Shown: positions 56,524 to 64,000 of the stretch, one piece after another
How the letters are laid out: every line of letters begins with the position of its first letter
How positions within the stretch are numbered: the stretch's first letter is position 1
Assembly: GCF_030269645.1 (NCBI RefSeq)
Contig: NZ_BSTR01000017.1
Location: forward strand, 1-64,000
Direction: 5' to 3'
Length of the DNA: 64,000 bases
Source of the DNA: Actinokineospora sp. NBRC 105648
GTDB lineage: Bacteria > Actinomycetota > Actinomycetes > Mycobacteriales > Pseudonocardiaceae
Program-made: the position numbers and the translations under genes
Notes under the pieces: generated by a model
The model's database searches: none
Seen by the model: only the letters and a program-made list of their open reading frames with translations
Told to the model about the DNA's origin: nothing

Positions 56524-57996
56524 ATGGCATCCACCGACGAGCCCGACGAGGCGACCACGCCCGCGCCCGAGCCGACCGACGACCTGGTGACCACCGCGCA
56601 CTCGATCACCGTGCGCAGGCGCAAGCTCAACTACACGGCCACCACCGGCCGGGTCGTGCTGCGCCGGGAGGTGAGCACCGACGGCAAGTTCGACGGGCTG
56701 CTGCCCAAGGCGGAGATGTTCGTGACCGCCTACACCCTCGACGGCGCCGACCCCGCGCAGCGGCCGGTGACCTTCGCGTTCAACGGCGGGCCGGGGTCGG
56801 CCAGCGTGTGGCTGCACCTGGGGGTGCTCGGCCCGCGCCGGGTGGTCGCCCCGGACGCGGGCGCGCCGGTGCCGCCGCCCTACGGGTTGGTCGACAACAC
56901 CGAGACGCTGCTGGCGCACAGCGACCTCGTCTTCATCGATCCCGTGTCCACCGGGTACTCGCGCGCGGCCAAGGGGGAGCGGGCCGCCGACTTCCACGGG
57001 TTCAAGGCCGACCTGGAGTCCGTCGGCGAGCTGATCCGGCTGTGGACCTCGCGCAACGGCCGCTGGGTGTCGCCGAAGTTCCTCGCGGGCGAGTCCTACG
57101 GCACCACCCGCGCCGCGGGCCTGGCCCAGCACCTGCAGAGCAGGCACGGGCTCTACCTCAATGGTCTAATCCTCATCTCTTCCGTGTTGGACTTCGCCAC
57201 ATTGGACTTCACGGAGGGCAACGACCTGCCCTACGCGCTGTTCCTCCCGAGCTACGCCGCCATCGCCCACTACCACGGTCTGCACGGCGATCGCGACCTC
57301 CAAGAGGTCTTGACCGTGGCAGAGGCCTTCGCCGCCACCGACTACCCGCACGCGCTCAGCCAGGGCTCTCGTCTGTCTACTGAGGACTACCAGGCCGCGG
57401 TGGCGACCACCGCGCGGCTCACCGGGCTGTCCGAGGACTACGTCGACCGGGTCAACCTGCGGATCGAGCACATTCGCTTCTTCACCGAGCTGTTGCGCCA
57501 CCGCAAGCAAACCGTGGGCAGGTTGGATGGCAGGTTCACCGGTTGGGAGGCCGACTACGGGCGCGAACACATGAGCGAGGACCCGGCCTCGGCTGCCATC
57601 ATGGGGGCCTACACCGCGGGGATCAACCACTACCTGCACACGGAACTGGCCTACCCCAACGACTTGCCCTACGAGGTGCTCAGCCTCGACGTCAACCGCA
57701 ACTGGTCGTGGAAGGAGTTCGAGAACGCCCACGTCACCGTCACCGACAAGCTGGCGGCGGCGATGCGGGCCAACCCGCACCTGCGGGTGCATGTCGCATC
57801 CGGGTACACCGACGGCGCGACGCCGTACTTCGCGACCGAGCACTCCTTGGCGCGGTTGAACATCCCAGCAGTCCTGCGCGACAACATCGAGGTTTCCTAC
57901 TACGGCGCCGGGCACATGATGTACCTGCACGAGCCCTCGCGGGTGCAGCAGTCGAAGGACATCGCGGCATTTGTGAACAAGAGCACCAACCGCTGA
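56524..57996 (+). CDS. S10 family serine carboxypeptidase-like protein
   Basis: The 490-residue alpha/beta-hydrolase has the S10 oxyanion motif FAFNGGPGSASVW, the nucleophile Ser in GESYGTTRA (about residue 191), Asp in HVASGYTDGATPY and His in YYGAGHMMYLHEPSR near the C-terminus. No signal peptide is present, unlike eukaryotic carboxypeptidases; bacterial members are often cytosolic. ATG 56524 is 26 bases from the divergent uracil-DNA glycosylase start, so one of the two transcripts is probably leaderless. Confidence 0.9.
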   Translation: MASTDEPDEATTPAPEPTDDLVTTAHSITVRRRKLNYTATTGRVVLRREVSTDGKFDGLLPKAEMFVTAYTLDGADPAQRPVTFAFNGGPGSASVWLHLGVLGPRRVVAPDAGAPVPPPYGLVDNTETLLAHSDLVFIDPVSTGYSRAAKGERAADFHGFKADLESVGELIRLWTSRNGRWVSPKFLAGESYGTTRAAGLAQHLQSRHGLYLNGLILISSVLDFATLDFTEGNDLPYALFLPSYAAIAHYHGLHGDRDLQEVLTVAEAFAATDYPHALSQGSRLSTEDYQAAVATTARLTGLSEDYVDRVNLRIEHIRFFTELLRHRKQTVGRLDGRFTGWEADYGREHMSEDPASAAIMGAYTAGINHYLHTELAYPNDLPYEVLSLDVNRNWSWKEFENAHVTVTDKLAAAMRANPHLRVHVASGYTDGATPYFATEHSLARLNIPAVLRDNIEVSYYGAGHMMYLHEPSRVQQSKDIAAFVNKSTNR

Positions 57997-58035
57997 GCGG
58001 TGCCCCGCACGACCTCGACGCCGTACGCTTGAGCG

Positions 58036-58067
58036 CAGGCCCCCGACCGGATCCGGCCGGGGGCCTG
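58036..58067 (+). terminator. Terminator after the S10 gene
   Basis: CAGGCCCCC pairs with GGGGGCCTG, with an inner palindrome CCGGATCCGG. It starts 40 bases after the stop codon and ends 37 bases before the next start. Confidence 0.75.
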
Positions 58068-58104
58068 TCTCAGCTGAGCCTCCCTTCGGCGAAGGGGTCC
58101 AAGC

Positions 58105-59280
58105 GTGAGCGACATCGGACGAAGACTGCGCCAGATCCGCAACGCCCGCGGCAAGTCGCTGGCGGTCGTGGCGGGCCTGGCCGGGATCTCGCCCTCGTAC
58201 CTGAGCAGGTTGGAGTCCGGGCACCGCGCCCTGGACCGGCGGTCGCTGATCGTCGCGCTGGCGCGGGCGCTCGAGGTGGCGCCGACCGAGATCACCAACG
58301 CGGCGCTGATCGCCCCCGGCGAGGCCGACGACGACCGGGCCCTCGGCGCGGTCCGGCTGGCGCTGTTCGCCGCGGCGATGAACGCCCCGCGCGGCCGGGT
58401 GTGCCCGGTCGAGGAGCTGACCACCCGCGCCGACGACCTGCTCGACCGGCAGCGCGACTGCGACTACGCCACCGTCGGCGCGCAGTTACCGGCCCTGATC
58501 GCGGACCTGCACACCTCGCTGGCGCACGGCCGCGACGAGCGCGCGCTGCTGCGGCTGCTGGTGATCACGCACGTGCAGGGCACCCAGGCCTGGCTCGGCG
58601 ATATCGGCGCCAGCCAGGACCTCGCCTGGCAGGCCGCGACGCTGGCCTCGGCCGCCGCGCAGCGCCTGGAGGAGCCGGTTTCCCTAGCGGTGAGCGGGTT
58701 CGGCACCGCGTTCGGGCTGATCGGCGCGGGCGGGTTCGAGCTGGCCGGGCGGGTGCTGGCCGAGACCGACCCGGGCACGGTGGGCAACACCGAGCAGCAG
58801 CTGTCCGGGATGCTGACGCTCACCCGCTCGCTGGTCGCCGCGGCCCGGGGCGACCGGGTGGAGCGGGCGGCCGCGCTCGACCACGCGGCCGACCTGGCCG
58901 CGCACGCGGGCGAGGGCAACGCGCTGTGGTTCGGCTTCGGCCCGTCGAACGTGGGCGTGTGGCGGATGACGGTGGCGCTGGAGGCGGGCGAGCACGCCGA
59001 GGCGGCCCGGATAGCCCAGTCCGTCGACCCGGCGGCCCTGCCCTCGCCGACCCGCCGTTCGGCCTACTGGCGCGAGTACGGCCGGGCGCTGGCCCGCTTG
59101 CCGAACCGCCGTGACCAGGCCGTTCTCATGCTGCGCCAAGCGGAGCGTATTTCCCCGGCGCGGGTGCACCGGCACCCATTCATGCATTCCGTGCTGGCGG
59201 AGTTGCTGGCCAGGGCGCGCGACGACGCCATCGGCCGGGAACTGCGCGGACTCGCTTATCGGTCGGGGCTCATGTCGTGA
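58105..59280 (+). CDS. XRE-family regulator with TPR-like C-terminal region
   Basis: The 391-residue protein has an N-terminal helix-turn-helix (about 5-60; RLRQIRNARGKSLAVVAG, GISPSYLSRLESGHRAL). The long all-helical part resembles tandem TPRs and is common in actinobacterial regulators that respond to peptides or development signals. GTG 58105 follows GGGGTCCAAGC-type purines. It stands alone; the small gene at 59447 may follow it in one transcript. Targets are not deducible. Confidence 0.85.
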   Translation: MSDIGRRLRQIRNARGKSLAVVAGLAGISPSYLSRLESGHRALDRRSLIVALARALEVAPTEITNAALIAPGEADDDRALGAVRLALFAAAMNAPRGRVCPVEELTTRADDLLDRQRDCDYATVGAQLPALIADLHTSLAHGRDERALLRLLVITHVQGTQAWLGDIGASQDLAWQAATLASAAAQRLEEPVSLAVSGFGTAFGLIGAGGFELAGRVLAETDPGTVGNTEQQLSGMLTLTRSLVAAARGDRVERAAALDHAADLAAHAGEGNALWFGFGPSNVGVWRMTVALEAGEHAEAARIAQSVDPAALPSPTRRSAYWREYGRALARLPNRRDQAVLMLRQAERISPARVHRHPFMHSVLAELLARARDDAIGRELRGLAYRSGLMS

Positions 59281-59446
59281 TCGCGCGGGTATGTTGGTAA
59301 GCACCGTTGTCCTGATCCAAACGGGCGACAGTTGCCTCGGTGGCAAATTCCCTTGTCCGACCGCGCTTAGCGTGAAACGCGGTGGAGGAGGTGATGGGCG
59401 TGGTCGGGGAGATCGGGTCCGCGGGAGCTAGTGCGGGTGAGCCGAC

Positions 59447-59662
59447 GTGACGGCGACCCCGGAGCAGGTCGACACAGCACGGGCGCTCGTCCTGCTAGCC
59501 GCCAAGTTCGAGTTCTTGCCCAAGCGACTGCGCGACTACGCCTCCGGTCTGATCATCGGCTGGGCCTCGCCCGAGCAGGCCGATGCCCTGGCCGACGCCC
59601 TGGAGGAAACAGCACGGCAGGTGCGCCTCAACCGACCGCAGTTCGTGCTGACGATGGAATAA
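59447..59662 (+). CDS. Small helical protein of unknown function
   Basis: The 71-residue product is helical (ARALVLLAAKFEFLPKRL, SPEQADALADALEETA) and has no signal, Cys or known motif. GTG 59447 is preceded by GGTGAGCC. Codon position bias (G/C at third positions) supports a real gene. It lies 166 bases downstream of the XRE-TPR gene on the same strand. I do not recognise a family. Confidence 0.6.
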   Translation: MTATPEQVDTARALVLLAAKFEFLPKRLRDYASGLIIGWASPEQADALADALEETARQVRLNRPQFVLTME

Positions 59663-59859
59663 CCCTCCACCACCGCAGAACAGTGGGCCTCGTCGACGTC
59701 CTCGGCGGGGTCCACTGTCATGTCCGCCGAACCGGTTCCCGGCCCGGTGCGGCTCGTCCGCGCGTCTGTTCGGAATGGTCGAGTGTGGTCGGTGCGGCGC
59801 GCGGACTGATTGTCTGGACCACATCGGGAAATGTTCGGACCAATCACGGGGATGGGCGG

Positions 59860-62544
59860 TCACTGCTCCGAGAGCGCGGTTCGGGAGTGGACGCCCAGTT
59901 TTCGCAGGGCGGTGGCCACGTGCTGCTCCACCGTCCGCGGTGAGAGGAACAGGCGGTCCGCGATCTCGCGGTTCGTCAGCCCCGACCCCGCCAGCGACGC
60001 CACCTCGCGCTCCCGCGGCGACAGTCGCGTCCCGTAGCCCTTGCGACCGCGCCTGCGCTGCCCGTACGGGCGCAACGCCTGGTGGCACCGGGCCGCGTCC
60101 CGGTCGGCGCCCAGGCCCGAGTAGGTCGCCATCGCCGAGGACCAGTGCGAGGCCGCCATCGCGGTCGCTCCCGCGGCGGCCGCGCAGCGGGCGGCGCACT
60201 CGTCGGCCTGGGCGGACCAGTGCGGGTGCGGCAGGGCCGCGTAGCGCTGCGCCGCGTGGGCGAAGTGCGCCCGCGCCGCGTCGTGCCCGCCGCCCGCCTC
60301 GGCCAGCACGCCGCGGCAGGTGTCCACCGCGGCGACCGCCAGCGGGGCGTCCCGGCTGGCGATGCCCGCCTCGTACTCGGCCAGCAGCCGGACCGCGTCC
60401 GGCAGGCGGTTCCCCCTGGTCAGCGCGCGCACCGCGACCGGGACCAGTTCGGCGGCCCACACCCAGTTCCCCTTGTGCCGCACCTGGGCCGCGGCCCGGT
60501 CGGCGGTCGCGCACGCCGCCGCGGTGTCGCCCGCGGCCAGGTGCGTCGCCGCGCGCCCGGTGCGGGCCGAGGTCATCAGCGGCACGTTGTCCTGGGCCGC
60601 GGCCAGGGCCGCGTCGAAGCGGAGCACGGCGGCCGCGCGGTCGCCGCGCCACAGCGCCAGCCAGCCCAGGGCGAGCCAGGCGTCGCCCGCGAGGAAGGTC
60701 ATCTCGCCCGCCTGGTCGATCAGCCGCTCGCCGTCGGGCTCCAGCGACGCCCACTCGCCGGTCGCCACACCCAGCCGCAGCGCGGTGCCGTCGCCGAGCA
60801 TCGGCAGGAACGAGCCGTCCCCGGTGAGCCGCCTGCCCTGCTCGAGGTAGCCGCGCGCGGTGTCGTAGTGCCCGATCCAGGTGGCCGAGTCCGCCAGGTT
60901 CAGGTACGCCCGCGCCAGCTGCCTGCGCACCTTCACCGGGCCCATCGGCCGCGGCAGCGCCGCCACCTCGGCCCACACGCCCGGGTCGCCGGTCGCCATC
61001 AGCGCGGACATCCGGTTCGCCTGGACCGCCGCGATCACCTCGGCGTCCGCGGTCCCGGTCACCGTCTCCTCGGCCGCGCGCAGCCAGCGCAGCTGCACCT
61101 CGACCGGCTTCGTCCCGAACAGCGGCAGCGCCAGGGCCGCCATCCCGCGGGCCGCCAGCGCCGGCTTGCCGCGCAGGTCCGACAGCGCGATCTCGATCTC
61201 GGTCTGGCCCGCGTCGAGCTGACCCGCCTGGTTGATGAGCAGGCGCCCCAGGTTCAGCCGGACCTCGCCGCGCGCGGACCGGGGCAGCGACTCGTCGCGC
61301 AGCACCGCGCGCAGCCGGTCGAGCGTGTCCTGGTGCGCGACGCCCGAGAGCGCTTCCCGGCTCAACCGCACGGCGAACACGCCACGCGTGGCGGAGGGCA
61401 GCTCCGGGTCGGCCAAGGCGTCGTCGAGCAACCGCACGGCGGTGGCGCTGTCGGCCTCCCCGAGCGCGGCTTGGGTGCACCGCACCCACTCGGCGAGCGC
61501 GCCCGCCTTCCGGTGGTGCTGCGCCAACCGTGCGGCCGACCGCTCGGTCAGCGCCGCGCGGGCGTGCATCCGGCGCCGCGGGGGTCCCGGTATCGCCAGG
61601 TAGACCGCTTGTCGGGCAACGGGATGCCGAGACTCGTACCGTCCACATGAGACTTCAGTCAGCAGGGCGGCGGCCAGTGCCGCCTCGATCGCCGCACCCG
61701 CGCGCCACGGTGGCAGGTCCGCGACCGCGGCCAGGTCCGCCTCCGGCGCTGGCTCGTCGAGCACCGCGGCCGCCCGCACCACGGCGGTCACCTCCGGCCC
61801 CGCGCACGCCAGCCGCTCGGCCATCGCCTCGCGCAGCGACGGGGGCAGGTCCCCGTCCGGTCCCGCGCGCAGGACTTCCTCGGCCACCAGCGGGATCCCG
61901 CCGGTACGCCGGTGCAGGTCGGCGACGAAGTCGGCCGGGATGTCCGCGGTACCGAGCACTCCAGCGGCGAGCAGGTGCAGCGCGCCGCGGTCGAGCGGCC
62001 CCAGCCGCACCACGGCCCGCGGCCGGTCGGCCGCGCTCCGCAGGTCCGGCACCGACCGGCGCGAGGTCACCAGGAACGACAGGCCCGGTGGGGGATCGCC
62101 CGCCAGGTACCGCAGCAGCTCCACGGTCCCCTCGTCCGCCCAGTGCAGGTCCTCCACGACCAGCACGCCGCGACCGGTCAACAGCTCGCGCACCGCGCGG
62201 AAAACCTGGTGGGTCGAGGCGTCCTCCGGTGGCGCGGGCGGGAGAACGGGAGCCAACTCCGGCAGTAGCGACCGCAACACCCCGGCCACCGGCGACAACC
62301 CGGCGGCGTCGATCTTCAAGCCGCGCAGCACTTCCACCACCGGCCCGTACGGGAACGGCGCGCGCACCCGCACGCACCCGGAGACCAGTACCCCGTGCCC
62401 GCCCAGCTGCCGCACGACCTCGCGCACCAGCCGGGTCTTGCCGATCCCCGGCTCACCCCGCACGAGCACCACCGCACCGGGCTGCCGCACCAGCTCCGCC
62501 AGCTCGGCGGGCAGCGGTGCGCGGGAGGTCCCGGTCGGCGCCAT
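59860..62544 (-). CDS. Large LuxR-family (LAL) transcriptional regulator
   Basis: The 894-residue protein is a LAL-type (MalT-like) regulator. An N-terminal AAA/STAND ATPase has Walker A GEPGIGKT (30-37) and Walker B VLVVEDLHWADE (about 120-131). Long helical TPR-like repeats follow, then a C-terminal LuxR helix-turn-helix (about 830-890; LSPREREVASLAGSGLTNREIADRLFLS). These proteins activate pathway operons after ATP and inducer binding. No biosynthetic cluster lies beside it in this window. ATG 62544 is the first in-frame ATG. The divergent subtilase gene is a possible target. Confidence 0.92.
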   Translation of the reverse strand: MAPTGTSRAPLPAELAELVRQPGAVVLVRGEPGIGKTRLVREVVRQLGGHGVLVSGCVRVRAPFPYGPVVEVLRGLKIDAAGLSPVAGVLRSLLPELAPVLPPAPPEDASTHQVFRAVRELLTGRGVLVVEDLHWADEGTVELLRYLAGDPPPGLSFLVTSRRSVPDLRSAADRPRAVVRLGPLDRGALHLLAAGVLGTADIPADFVADLHRRTGGIPLVAEEVLRAGPDGDLPPSLREAMAERLACAGPEVTAVVRAAAVLDEPAPEADLAAVADLPPWRAGAAIEAALAAALLTEVSCGRYESRHPVARQAVYLAIPGPPRRRMHARAALTERSAARLAQHHRKAGALAEWVRCTQAALGEADSATAVRLLDDALADPELPSATRGVFAVRLSREALSGVAHQDTLDRLRAVLRDESLPRSARGEVRLNLGRLLINQAGQLDAGQTEIEIALSDLRGKPALAARGMAALALPLFGTKPVEVQLRWLRAAEETVTGTADAEVIAAVQANRMSALMATGDPGVWAEVAALPRPMGPVKVRRQLARAYLNLADSATWIGHYDTARGYLEQGRRLTGDGSFLPMLGDGTALRLGVATGEWASLEPDGERLIDQAGEMTFLAGDAWLALGWLALWRGDRAAAVLRFDAALAAAQDNVPLMTSARTGRAATHLAAGDTAAACATADRAAAQVRHKGNWVWAAELVPVAVRALTRGNRLPDAVRLLAEYEAGIASRDAPLAVAAVDTCRGVLAEAGGGHDAARAHFAHAAQRYAALPHPHWSAQADECAARCAAAAGATAMAASHWSSAMATYSGLGADRDAARCHQALRPYGQRRRGRKGYGTRLSPREREVASLAGSGLTNREIADRLFLSPRTVEQHVATALRKLGVHSRTALSEQ

Positions 62545-62708
62545 ATCGGCAACCTATCCGCGCCGAACCACCCGCGGTAGTGCCCGTTGTTTACGTATAC
62601 GCAGGTATTTCGCAGCCCGTTGTCCAGCCCGGGGTCGCCGGGCGACTGTTCTAGGCGCTCCGGCCGGGCATCCCCTCTCCCTGCGACCGGGCCGTGTCCC
62701 GCGGCCCG

Positions 62709-62742
62709 CAGAGGACTGACCATGATCAGAGGACTGACCATG
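62709..62742 (+). repeat. 18-bp tandem duplication covering a ribosome binding site and start codon
   Basis: CAGAGGACTGACCATG occurs at 62709-62724 and 62727-62742, so GAGG plus ATG is present twice in the same frame before the subtilase. Either ATG gives the same protein with or without six extra N-terminal residues. Confidence 0.85.
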
Positions 62743-64000
62743 CACAAGCGTTACCGAACGACCCTGGTGCTGGGCGCGCTGGCGGCGACCGGCGCCCTCG
62801 CCTGGGTCCCGATGGCCAACGCCGCCCCGACGGCCCCCGCCGCCCCCGCGGCGTCCGCGAAGTTCCTCAGCGCCGCCACCCAGAACACGGTCCCGGACCG
62901 CTACATCGTCGTGCTCGCCGACACCGCGGGCGCGGCCCAGGCCCAGGTCAGCAGCCAGGCGCAGACCCTCGCGGGCCGCTACAGCGGCCAGGTCCGCCGG
63001 GTCTACGACAGCGCCCTGCGCGGCTTCTCGGTGCGGATGAGCGAGAGCAAGGCGCGCGAGCTGGCCGCCGACCCGTCGGTCAGCTACGTCCAGCCGGTGC
63101 AGATCGGCCACGGCTCGGGCACCCAGCCCAACCCGCCGTCCTGGGGGCTCGACCGGGTCGACCAGCGCAACCTGCCGCTGGACAGCAGCTACACCTACGA
63201 CACGACCGCGTCCAACGTGACCGCCTACGTGATCGACAGCGGCATCCGGATGACCCACCAGGACTTCGGCGGCCGGGCCAAGAGCGGCTACGACTTCGTC
63301 GACGACGACACCAACGCCAGTGACTGCCTCGGCCACGGCAGCCACGTCGCGGGCACCATCGGCGGCAGCGGCTACGGGGTGGCCAAGGCCGTCAACATCG
63401 TCTCGGTGCGCATCCTGACCTGCAACGACTCCGTCGCCGACGACGACGCCGTGGCGGGCGTCAACTGGATCACCAAGAACGCCGCCAAGCCCGCGGTCGC
63501 CAACATGAGCCTGCAGTTCGGCAGCTCGGCGCCCGCGCTGGAGACCGCGATCAAGAACTCCATCGCGGGCGGGGTCACCTGGGTGCTCTCGGCCAACAAC
63601 TTCAACTCCGACGCCTGCCAGAGCTCGCCGGCCAAGATCGCCGAGGCGATCACGGTCGGCAACATCACCAAGACCGACACCCGCCGGTCGGACTCGAACT
63701 ACGGGTCCTGCCTGGACATCTGGGCGCCGGGCGACAACATCGTCTCGGTCAACTACCAGAACGACACCGGCAACCGCACCATGAGCGGCACCTCGATGGC
63801 CGCCCCGCACGTGGCCGGTGCCGCCGCGCTGTACCTGTCCGCGAACCCCTCGGCGACCCCGAAGCAGGTCCGCGACGCCCTGGTGGCCCAGGCCAGCACG
63901 ATCACCGTCGGCGACGCCAAGGCCGGGTCGCCGAACAAGGTCCTCTACGCGCGTTCGGGCGGCACGACCCCGCCGACCACCTGCCCGGCCGTCACCAACG
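62740..64000 (+). CDS. Secreted S8 family protease (proteinase K type), truncated by the right edge
   Basis: About 420 residues are visible. They comprise a signal peptide (about 1-28, ending PMANAAP), an I9 inhibitor-type propeptide (PDRYIVVLADTAGAAQAQ, FSVRMSESKARELAAD) and a catalytic domain with Asp in VIDSGIRMTHQDF (about 165), His in GHGSHVAGTIGG (about 199) and Ser in GTSMAAPHVAG (about 352). A Gly/Thr/Pro linker begins at the edge, so a C-terminal domain such as a P-domain probably follows. It is divergent from the LAL regulator gene. The start is the second of two duplicated ATGs. Confidence 0.92.
   Translation, partial: MHKRYRTTLVLGALAATGALAWVPMANAAPTAPAAPAASAKFLSAATQNTVPDRYIVVLADTAGAAQAQVSSQAQTLAGRYSGQVRRVYDSALRGFSVRMSESKARELAADPSVSYVQPVQIGHGSGTQPNPPSWGLDRVDQRNLPLDSSYTYDTTASNVTAYVIDSGIRMTHQDFGGRAKSGYDFVDDDTNASDCLGHGSHVAGTIGGSGYGVAKAVNIVSVRILTCNDSVADDDAVAGVNWITKNAAKPAVANMSLQFGSSAPALETAIKNSIAGGVTWVLSANNFNSDACQSSPAKIAEAITVGNITKTDTRRSDSNYGSCLDIWAPGDNIVSVNYQNDTGNRTMSGTSMAAPHVAGAAALYLSANPSATPKQVRDALVAQASTITVGDAKAGSPNKVLYARSGGTTPPTTCPAVTN

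Overview
The window is very GC-rich, most genes start with GTG or ATG close behind a purine-rich ribosome binding site, and the gene order is that of an actinobacterium. A filamentous member of the Pseudonocardiaceae (Actinokineospora, Saccharothrix or Actinosynnema type) fits best; that placement is inference from gene content and word use, not from a database match. The backbone follows the block known in Mycobacterium tuberculosis as about Rv1010 to Rv1026: rsmA, ispE, pth, rplY, prs, glmU, a TetR gene, mfd, mazG, an LpqU-like lytic transglycosylase, eno, an FtsB/DivIC-type gene, a DUF501 gene and a Ppx/GppA gene. Accessory genes and dispersed repeats have been inserted between these core genes.

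Region by region. 1-790 holds a gene tail cut by the window edge, a decayed palindromic repeat and an array of about 18-bp palindromic units. 791-4178 has rsmA, then a SAM-I riboswitch followed by a cysteine-containing leader peptide and a MetN-like ATPase whose catalytic motifs are degenerate, then ispE. 4918-10416 has a lipoprotein, an ABC-F ATPase, a fatty acyl-AMP ligase-type enzyme and a short DivIVA-repeat protein. 10434-18368 is the pth-rplY-prs-glmU cluster (minus strand), a GGDEF diguanylate cyclase, tRNA-Gln(TTG), a membrane desaturase and its TetR neighbour. 18369-25333 has a head-to-head pair of palindromic elements, a secreted PQQ-type sugar dehydrogenase, a crotonase, an HD-domain protein and mfd. 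25334-43601 has repeats, an EspG-type protein, a SurA-like lipoprotein, mazG, a tricorn/S41 protease, a methyltransferase, a metE remnant, two lytic transglycosylases, a decayed deaminase-toxin/Imm1 locus, eno, the FtsB-like and DUF501 genes, an AidB-type dehydrogenase and ppx. 43863-49525 is a complete five-gene oligopeptide ABC importer operon, followed at once by a secreted subtilase, a plausible peptide-producing partner. 51360-64000 has an AbiE-like gene pair whose first protein carries a PD-(D/E)XK-like domain, a frameshifted gene remnant, an XRE/membrane-protein module, a type-5 uracil-DNA glycosylase, an S10 carboxypeptidase, an XRE-TPR regulator, a large LuxR (LAL) regulator and a second subtilase that runs off the right edge.

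Besides genes, the window carries four families of dispersed intergenic repeats, here called P, H, D and G, mostly in gaps between convergent genes. P is a palindrome of about 140 bp with nested stems (five copies). H is a perfect hairpin of 23-24 bp between conserved flanking boxes (two copies). D carries an actinobacterial-type DnaA box (two copies). G is a direct repeat of about 55 bp that abuts P copies. In P and H the stem sequences differ between copies while pairing inside each copy is kept. This covariation is the strongest hint in the window of an undescribed structured RNA or mobile DNA family.
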